From CAUPWF01 sp964369425 (GTDB lineage Bacteria; Bacillota; Clostridia; Lachnospirales; Lachnospiraceae): a stretch of DNA of 19,678 nt. Below, one piece after another: positions 15,092-19,678 of the stretch. The DNA is taken from the NCBI GenBank assembly GCA_964369425.1, contig CAYJGW010000048.1, positions 1 to 19,678 of the forward strand, in the 5' to 3' direction. Below the pieces are notes generated by a model, which saw only the letters and a list, made by a program, of their open reading frames with translations, was not told the DNA's origin and ran no database searches. The first letter of the stretch is position 1; each line of letters opens with the position of its first letter. The position numbers were made by a program, and so were the translations under genes.

Positions 15092-15340
15092 ATGAAAGAT
15101 TATATAGAGGAGCGAGCAGTTGATATAGCTAATTATATAATAGAAAAGAATGCGACTGTGCGTCAGACAGCAAAAGAATTTGGAATAAGCAAAAGTACTG
15201 TACATAAGGATATAACGGAACGTTTGCAACAGATTAACCCTAATCTAGCCTCGCTTGCAAGAAAAGTTTTAGATTTAAATAAATCAGAAAGGCATATAAG
15301 AGGAGGATTAGCCACAAAAGCAAAATATCTACAAAAATGA
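15092..15340 (+). CDS. spoIIID: Sporulation transcription factor SpoIIID
   Basis: SpoIIID is the small DNA-binding regulator that acts in the mother cell during endospore formation, switching the sigma-E programme toward sigma-K. The 82-residue product has the family start (KDYIEERAVDIANYIIEKNATVRQTA) and a helix-turn-helix at about 23-44 (VRQTAKEFGISKSTVHKDIT). The C-terminal DNA-contacting region follows as NLASLARKVLDLNKSERHIRGGLATKAKY. Length and sequence are complete. The gene lies alone, with 100 bases before it containing the hairpin that overlaps its Shine-Dalgarno and 134 bases after it before the kinase. It is strong evidence that the organism is, or descends from, a spore former. 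Confidence 0.97.
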   Translation: MKDYIEERAVDIANYIIEKNATVRQTAKEFGISKSTVHKDITERLQQINPNLASLARKVLDLNKSERHIRGGLATKAKYLQK

Positions 15341-15415
15341 ACAGATACTAATAAGTTAGTCGGAATATATTTACAATGCGTTCACAAAGAATTAAGGAAC
15401 ACGCTTCCCTTCGAG

Positions 15416-15424
15416 TGCTATAAT
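15416..15424 (+). promoter_or_regulatory. Extended -10 promoter for the two-component operon
   Basis: TGC-TATAAT (box 15419-15424) stands about 50 bases before the chosen kinase ATG at 15475. The -35 region (GGAACA) is non-consensus, as expected for an extended -10 promoter. A longer reading frame starting at 15433 would begin at about the transcription start, which argues against it. Confidence 0.6.
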
Positions 15425-15474
15425 ATAAGTGGATGAAAAAGGTTGCATATGTGGATTCGATAGGAGCATATGGT

Positions 15475-17160
15475 ATGAAGGGTGAAAATAATTTTCGAAA
15501 ACGAATTACTTTAGTTTTTATAGCGGCAACTATCATTCCGATGCTTTGCGTCGGAATGTTGTTTCAGAATCAGTTGACAACAATTCTATATGATGAGCAT
15601 GAGAAGCAAATCGAAGCGAATCTGATGAAGGTCGAACAAGGTGTAGACTTGATAATCGAAAGATATGACTATGTTTTAGATGCGATTAGTTCTGATCGGA
15701 CAATCATGAGTTATTATCAATCGATTTATAATGAAGAAGTAGGATTTGAAGAGATCACAGAACGGTACAAAGTCCTAATGGCTCAAGCCGCAAACCGATA
15801 CCCTTACATTGTGGGAATGGCATGGTTTCTAGAAAAGAGAGATACCATTTACTATAATCAGCTTGCAGCAGAGGTTACTTCAGATTCATGGATACTTGAT
15901 GAGATGGATGAGTCATATCGCGTGAAAAAAGTGATAGATGAAGAAGGAGAAGAGAACTTTCTGTTACAATTGCAGGCTAAGGTTCGAGACAGTGAGAACC
16001 CCCAAAGTGAATTGGGATATATCGTGATGTCTATCGATATGGCTGTAATTGATGAAGCGTTAGAATCACATGAAGATGTTATAAGTTATTTGGTATGTGA
16101 TGATAGCATTATTAATTCATCTAATGACACAGCAAGAGGAATGAATATTGAAGATGTGCCAAATGACAACATGCAGATAGGGATGGATGAGATTGAGTAT
16201 GGAGATCTAGTAGTATATAGCTACCATTCGAATTTAGCACTCTTATCAGCACAGCGAGACCAGTTCGTTATGTGGAGTGCAATTGTGCTAATTGCAGAGA
16301 GTGTTCTGATTTTTGCATTATATCGCGCCATGCGTCCTATGATGAATTGGCTAGAGACACTTCGAAAGGTTATAAAGGAAGTAGGGAGTGGGAATCTTGA
16401 AGTTTATATGCCGGAAGATATAGATACAACGAAAGAAACCAAGTTCATTTCCCATGAATTTAATGAAGCAATACAGACGATGAAAGTGTTACTAGATAAA
16501 GTAAAGGAAGTGACAGTGGAACAAAAAAATGCTGAATTATCAGCTTTAGAGGCACAGATTGATCCGCATTTTTTATATAATACATTAGATGTAATCAATT
16601 GGAAGGCAATTGAAGTTGAAGAATATGAAATCAGTGAGATGTTAGGAGCTTTAGCAGATATCTTGAGATATAGCGTGAAAAATGCAGGTGATGAAGTAAG
16701 TGTTTCTCAAGAGGTTTCATGGCTTAGACAATATATCACTATATTAGAAGCGAAAGCAGGAAAAAACCTTGCAGTAAGTATAGATGTTCTTGAGGAGGTA
16801 GAGGGGTACCGAATCCATAAATTGTTGTTACAACCATTTATCGAAAATGCAATTAAGCATGGTTATATATCAAAGGAAGAATTTAAGATTGAAGTTGTAA
16901 TTGATAAGTTAGGAAAGTATTTACACGTATTAATCAAAGACAATGGAGTAGGACTGACGCAGGAACAGGTCGATCAATTGAATAAATGCGAGGAGTTAGA
17001 ATCAAAACATTTAGGAATCAATAACGTGAGAAAGCGTTTGCAACTATATTATGGAGACGATGCGACGGTTTTCTACGAAAGTCTGAAACATGCCTATACA
17101 AAAGTTCATCTATTCATACCGCTAGTTATTAGCTCGCGAGTAGGTGAAAAGAAGGAGTGA
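15475..17160 (+). CDS. YesM-type sensor histidine kinase
   Basis: This is a membrane sensor kinase of the LytS/YesM class, partner of the AraC-type regulator that follows. From ATG 15475 it has 561 residues. Transmembrane helix 1 lies at about 11-32, then an extracytoplasmic sensing domain of about 230 residues, helix 2 at 265-285, a HAMP-like linker, and the His_kinase block with phospho-acceptor His365 in QIDPHFLYNTLD. The ATPase domain has the N-box LLQPFIENAIKHG (Asn458) and IKDNGVGL (Asp489). The frame is open from 15433, but AGGAG at 15462-15466 sits 8 nt before ATG 15475. YesM-type systems often control carbohydrate uptake or utilisation genes. No transporter or binding protein is next to this one, so its signal is unknown. 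Confidence 0.92.
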   Translation: MKGENNFRKRITLVFIAATIIPMLCVGMLFQNQLTTILYDEHEKQIEANLMKVEQGVDLIIERYDYVLDAISSDRTIMSYYQSIYNEEVGFEEITERYKVLMAQAANRYPYIVGMAWFLEKRDTIYYNQLAAEVTSDSWILDEMDESYRVKKVIDEEGEENFLLQLQAKVRDSENPQSELGYIVMSIDMAVIDEALESHEDVISYLVCDDSIINSSNDTARGMNIEDVPNDNMQIGMDEIEYGDLVVYSYHSNLALLSAQRDQFVMWSAIVLIAESVLIFALYRAMRPMMNWLETLRKVIKEVGSGNLEVYMPEDIDTTKETKFISHEFNEAIQTMKVLLDKVKEVTVEQKNAELSALEAQIDPHFLYNTLDVINWKAIEVEEYEISEMLGALADILRYSVKNAGDEVSVSQEVSWLRQYITILEAKAGKNLAVSIDVLEEVEGYRIHKLLLQPFIENAIKHGYISKEEFKIEVVIDKLGKYLHVLIKDNGVGLTQEQVDQLNKCEELESKHLGINNVRKRLQLYYGDDATVFYESLKHAYTKVHLFIPLVISSRVGEKKE

Positions 17161-17168
17161 TGAATGAT

Positions 17169-18692
17169 ATGCGTATCATCATAGTAGAAGATGAAATTCC
17201 TATAAGAGAGGGTATGGAGAATCTATGTAACAAAATAAGTGACACTTATTCAGTAGTAGGGACTGCTGAAAATGGAAAAATAGGGCTGGAATTAATTGAA
17301 CAATTGCAACCTGATTTGGTTATTTTTGATATTCAGATGCCTGAGATGGATGGTCTTGAGATGTTTAGAAACGTTCGTGAGAAGAAGGTGCCTTGCAGAG
17401 CGATTGTAATTAGTGCGTATACGGATTTTTCCTATGCAAAAGAAGCGATTGACTTAGGAATCGAAGGGTATTTGTTGAAACCAATCAAAATAAAGGAATT
17501 AAAGAAGTTGTTAACACATGTAGAAGAAGCATTGCAAAAAGATGTACATGAGGAAGAACAATTCAGTTTTGAGAAGATGTGTATTGATGTGATTCATGGA
17601 CAGGGAGAACTTGGGATCATCCAGGAGATATTAGAAGAACGGTATCAATTAAAGAAAGAAGAGAGTTTAGGAATATTTGCCCTGTGGTTTGGACGTAAGT
17701 ATGTTGAATATTCATCAAAGATAAAAAATGAGTTAGAGAAATTATATCAAGAGAAGTGCAATTTGACGTATAGAGTGGTTTGTTTGCCAGATAAAGAAAT
17801 GATTCTCACGATTTTCTATCCGATTAATCAAGAATATGCGTTCTATGACTTCTTAGAAAATAAAATCGTCGAAGCAACAAAGCAGATTGTACCTAGAAGT
17901 ACTATATTTGCAGCGGAAGAATGCGAGAGTTTTGTGGAACTTAAAAACAAAATCAATATCATAGAGGAGCGCTTGCACTGGAATTTAGGGCTGAAACCAT
18001 TTACATTAATCTGTATGTCTACAATTGATAGACTAGATATAAAGTCCCTGAAATATCCTAAAGAATTAGAAGGGCAGATTGAGAAAGCTGTAATCACAAG
18101 TAACAAAGCGGGGTTTAAGGCTTGCTTCTATAAACTAGTGGAACATTGCAAAAGTGAAACGTATGATCCAACTGAAATTAAAGAAATTTGCCTGCAATAC
18201 TGTTGGTTTATAGTGGGACTAGCAAAAAAGTATATCGATAAACAAGATAAAGCGTATGCACAATCCGTGATGAATATTGTGTCAAATGCGAAGACTTGGG
18301 AAGAGATTTGGAGTACATTATGTATTTTCTCGAGAGAGATGATGGAGGAACAAAAGCCAGAATCGCAGGCTAACTTGTTGATTACACAAGCAAAGAATAT
18401 GATACAAGAATATTATAGTGAAGGAATTAATCTAGAAGAGGTGTCCGAAAAACTGCATGTATCAGGAGAATATTTAAGTACAATATTTAAGAGAGAGACT
18501 GGAGTAACATTTTCAGAAATGTTGCGAACATATAAAATTGAGAAAATCAAGGAACTTTTGGAGACAACATCTCTTAAGCTTAATCAAATATCAAGCTTAG
18601 CTGGGTATAGCGATTCAAAATATATGAGCAAAGTATTCAAAGAGCAAGTTGGAGTATTACCTTCTGAATATAGAAAAATGAAATGTGGTTAA
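17169..18692 (+). CDS. YesN-type response regulator with AraC DNA-binding domain
   Basis: This cytoplasmic transcription factor has 507 residues from ATG 17169. The receiver domain (1-120) has acidic Glu7/Asp8, phospho-acceptor Asp54 in VIFDIQMPEMDG, Ser82 and Lys104. A long middle region of about 280 residues follows, typical of YesN proteins and of unknown function. The two helix-turn-helix motifs of an AraC/XylS domain occupy the last ~105 residues (NLEEVSEKLHVSGEYLSTIFK and NQISSLAGYSDSKYMSKVFKE). The frame overlaps the kinase stop; GTG 17157 and ATG 17160 lie in or too near GAAGGAG (17151-17157), so ATG 17169 at 11 nt spacing was chosen. No intrinsic terminator is visible before the first HPr-like gene, so read-through into it is possible. 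Confidence 0.92.
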   Translation: MRIIIVEDEIPIREGMENLCNKISDTYSVVGTAENGKIGLELIEQLQPDLVIFDIQMPEMDGLEMFRNVREKKVPCRAIVISAYTDFSYAKEAIDLGIEGYLLKPIKIKELKKLLTHVEEALQKDVHEEEQFSFEKMCIDVIHGQGELGIIQEILEERYQLKKEESLGIFALWFGRKYVEYSSKIKNELEKLYQEKCNLTYRVVCLPDKEMILTIFYPINQEYAFYDFLENKIVEATKQIVPRSTIFAAEECESFVELKNKINIIEERLHWNLGLKPFTLICMSTIDRLDIKSLKYPKELEGQIEKAVITSNKAGFKACFYKLVEHCKSETYDPTEIKEICLQYCWFIVGLAKKYIDKQDKAYAQSVMNIVSNAKTWEEIWSTLCIFSREMMEEQKPESQANLLITQAKNMIQEYYSEGINLEEVSEKLHVSGEYLSTIFKRETGVTFSEMLRTYKIEKIKELLETTSLKLNQISSLAGYSDSKYMSKVFKEQVGVLPSEYRKMKCG

Positions 18693-18737
18693 ATAAATCT
18701 ACCTATCTAATAGAATTACTCTTTTATAAAGCTACCA

Positions 18738-18759
18738 CTGTGTTATGATACAATCACAG
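18738..18759 (+). promoter_or_regulatory. Candidate extended -10 promoter with flanking inverted repeat, HPr-like gene 1
   Basis: TGT-TATGAT (18741-18749) resembles an extended -10 element about 70 bases before the ATG. It lies within the inverted repeat CTGTG (18738-18742)/CACAG (18755-18759). No clear -35 is present. A repressor site over the -10 is possible, but the repeat is short. Confidence 0.4.
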
Positions 18760-18818
18760 ACAGGGAAGAGCAAACAGGTATTATGAAATAGAGTTTTTGT
18801 ATAGAAAGGTGAAGAGAG

Positions 18819-19052
18819 ATGAAAGAAGAGTTTAGATTGTATTTCCACACTCCAGAAGATGTAGCAGACTTTGTAAATATTGTTAGTGATTATGAGAATG
18901 ACATGGATTTAGTGAGAGGACGTTTTGTAGTAGATGCAAAATCAGTATTAGGCATTATGAACATAGGAATAAAAACGGTTACTACTTTGTGTGTATATGC
19001 GGAAGATTGTGAACCGCTACGAGGTGATATTCAGAAGTATTTGCATGCATAG
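18819..19052 (+). CDS. HPr-like protein 1 lacking the PTS histidine (Crh-like)
   Basis: The 77-residue protein has the size and fold signature of HPr. An ungapped alignment to B. subtilis HPr (recalled from memory) matches Tyr29, Asp32, Leu35 and the regulatory segment LKSIMGVMSLG, here AKSVLGIMNIG with Ser42 at the Ser46 position. The phosphoryl-carrying His15 is replaced by Thr11 and Arg17 by Glu13, and the whole His-Ala-Arg-Pro loop is missing. It therefore should not pass phosphate from enzyme I to sugar permeases. Bacillus Crh similarly lacks His15, keeps Ser46 and acts as a CcpA co-regulator after HprK phosphorylation. A similar regulatory role is inferred. A terminator follows the gene. 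Confidence 0.82.
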   Translation: MKEEFRLYFHTPEDVADFVNIVSDYENDMDLVRGRFVVDAKSVLGIMNIGIKTVTTLCVYAEDCEPLRGDIQKYLHA

Positions 19053-19077
19053 TTGTCAATATAATACCCTCTTTTAA

Positions 19078-19113
19078 AGGCATCTTGCACGAGTATTTGT
19101 GTGAGGTGCTTTT
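19078..19113 (+). terminator. Terminator after HPr-like gene 1
   Basis: A 13-bp stem, AGGCATCTTGCAC (19078-19090) with GTGTGAGGTGCTT (19099-19111), contains several G-U pairs. It closes an 8-base loop and ends in TTTT, making the two HPr-like genes separate transcription units. Confidence 0.7.
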
Positions 19114-19201
19114 GCATTTAAGAATAAATTCTTGCTATAAAGACGAATGTAGTTGAAAGAAAGACGAAATATTATGAAAATGTAAAGATTTCAAAAAACA
19201 C

Positions 19202-19230
19202 TTGTATTTATCGTAAGATGATGCTAGAAT
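19202..19230 (+). promoter_or_regulatory. Promoter for HPr-like gene 2
   Basis: TTGTAT (19202-19207), 17 bases, then TAGAAT (19225-19230) preceded by TGC. This is a well-spaced promoter with extended -10. It would give a leader of about 40 bases. Confidence 0.65.
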
Positions 19231-19277
19231 CAACGCTTAGAAATTTGTTAGGATTATAAGGAGTAAGAAGTAGAGTA

Positions 19278-19508
19278 ATGAAAGAGATACAAGTAAAATT
19301 TAATAGTGCAGAAGAAATATCAGAATTTGTGAACATCGTAAAAAATTACCCAGGTGACATGGATTTACAAAGCGGACGTTTTGTAGTAGATGCAAAATCA
19401 ATCCTTGGAATCATGAATATCGGAATTCAAAAAATAATTAAACTTACAGTAGCACCAGACTCATATGATGAAGTAAAGGTTGCAGTTGGTAAGTACGTAT
19501 TTGCATAA
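19278..19508 (+). CDS. HPr-like protein 2 lacking the PTS histidine (Crh-like)
   Basis: This 76-residue paralogue of the preceding HPr-like protein shares FVVDAK, S, (V/I)LGIMNIGI and the MDL segment. Ser41 aligns with HPr Ser46, while the His15 position is Ser10 and Arg17 becomes Glu12. The central and Ser46 regions are nearly identical between the two copies, but the C-terminal third (KLTVAPDSYDEVKVAVGKYVFA) has diverged. The best Shine-Dalgarno, AAGGAG (19258-19263), is 14 nt from the ATG, unusually far, and no alternative in-frame start exists, so translation may be modest or controlled. It has its own promoter and a perfect terminator and lies just upstream of guaA. Crh-like regulation is inferred, not shown. 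Confidence 0.82.
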   Translation: MKEIQVKFNSAEEISEFVNIVKNYPGDMDLQSGRFVVDAKSILGIMNIGIQKIIKLTVAPDSYDEVKVAVGKYVFA

Positions 19509-19522
19509 ATGATAAGTCAGAG

Positions 19523-19557
19523 AAGAAAAACTACCTAGTGAATGGGTAGTTTTTCTT
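19523..19557 (+). terminator. Terminator after HPr-like gene 2
   Basis: AAGAAAAACTACC (19523-19535) and GGTAGTTTTTCTT (19545-19557) form a perfect 13-bp stem with a 9-base loop and T-rich 3' arm. It isolates the gene from guaA. Confidence 0.92.
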
Positions 19558-19582
19558 ATAACTATTGCTTAATGAGTGGATT

Positions 19583-19588
19583 TATAAT
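19583..19588 (+). promoter_or_regulatory. Candidate -10 box for guaA
   Basis: TATAAT lies 35 bases before the guaA GTG. No convincing -35 at standard spacing and no TG extension is present. The leader is too short for a purine riboswitch. Confidence 0.35.
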
Positions 19589-19623
19589 AAAATGGAAAGA
19601 CAACACACGTAGGAGGATAAAAC

Positions 19624-19678
19624 GTGAAGAAAGAATTAGTAATTGTAATTGATTTTGGCGGACAGTACAACCAATTGG
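19624..19678 (+). CDS. guaA: GMP synthase (glutamine-hydrolysing), 5' fragment
   Basis: Only the first 18 codons are in the window. The GTG start is preceded by a perfect AGGAGG (19611-19616) at 7 nt. The translated KKELVIVIDFGGQYNQL matches the beginning of the class I glutamine amidotransferase domain of GuaA, which converts XMP to GMP. The gene continues past the right edge. The short match is characteristic, but it is still a fragment. Confidence 0.85.
   Translation, partial: MKKELVIVIDFGGQYNQL

Noticed and set aside
15345..15359. ACTAA/TTAGT stem after spoIIID as a terminator
   Set aside because: It is a 5-bp AT-rich stem without a T-tract, too weak to call.
18738..18759. CTGTG/CACAG repeat as a CRP/FNR-type or CcpA cre site
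   Set aside because: The spacing and core do not match the usual consensus of either. It is kept only as a possible short operator.
18819..19508. The HPr-like genes as PTS phosphocarriers (ptsH)
   Set aside because: The His-Ala-Arg-Pro active site is absent in both, and no enzyme I gene is nearby.
1..19678. CRISPR arrays, insertion sequences, tRNA or rRNA genes, riboswitches
   Set aside because: No regularly spaced repeats, transposase motifs, cloverleaf-like stretches or recognisable aptamer cores were seen by eye. A covariance-model scan was not possible.

Overview
The window reads as chromosomal DNA of an AT-rich, low-GC Gram-positive anaerobe, most likely an endospore-forming Clostridia of the Lachnospiraceae type. 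Supporting signs are a SpoIIID sporulation regulator, HprK and HPr-like proteins, a long-form HPF, a YesM/YesN two-component pair, a rubredoxin/glutamate-synthase-like flavoprotein and a choloylglycine hydrolase typical of gut Firmicutes. No mobile element, CRISPR array, rRNA or tRNA was found. Two runs of exactly 100 N (5272-5371, 10703-10802) interrupt two genes and look like scaffold placeholders of unknown true length.

Layout, left to right. (1) uvrC, hprK and a ROK glucokinase run rightward and end at a strong hairpin (3904-3952) that also serves the convergent class A penicillin-binding protein. (2) The PBP and the YigZ/IMPACT-family gene diverge at about 6331-6519. yigZ then converges on hpf at a second two-way hairpin (7168-7196). 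(3) A leftward GNAT acetyltransferase and HD-GYP protein form a two-gene unit that diverges from mnmH (tRNA 2-selenouridine synthase). (4) A tight rightward cluster encodes a choloylglycine (bile-salt) hydrolase, an Old Yellow Enzyme-type oxidoreductase (overlapping ATGA), a rubredoxin plus glutamate-synthase-like FMN protein, and a DUF1349 protein. (5) spoIIID follows, with its Shine-Dalgarno buried in a GC-rich hairpin. (6) A YesM-type histidine kinase and YesN-type AraC response regulator overlap. (7) Two separately transcribed HPr-like mini-genes precede the start of guaA at the right edge.

How the genes relate. hprK and the two HPr-like proteins belong to one regulatory chemistry. Both small proteins keep the HPr Ser46 region that HprK phosphorylates but have lost the His15 used in sugar transport, so they resemble Bacillus Crh and may be dedicated catabolite-regulation adaptors. 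The hydrolase/flavoprotein cluster is the best candidate for an undescribed pathway: an Ntn-type amidohydrolase co-translated with two flavin/iron-sulfur redox proteins suggests deconjugation followed by reduction of an amide-linked substrate, possibly a bile acid. The spoIIID hairpin suggests that read-through RNA would be poorly translated while a sporulation-specific transcript starting inside the hairpin would not.

Most promoters I can pick out carry an extended -10 (TGn before a TATAAT-like box), which helped set gene boundaries. Start codons were moved inward from the longest reading frame for the PBP, hpf, the acetyltransferase, the histidine kinase and the response regulator, on the basis of Shine-Dalgarno placement.
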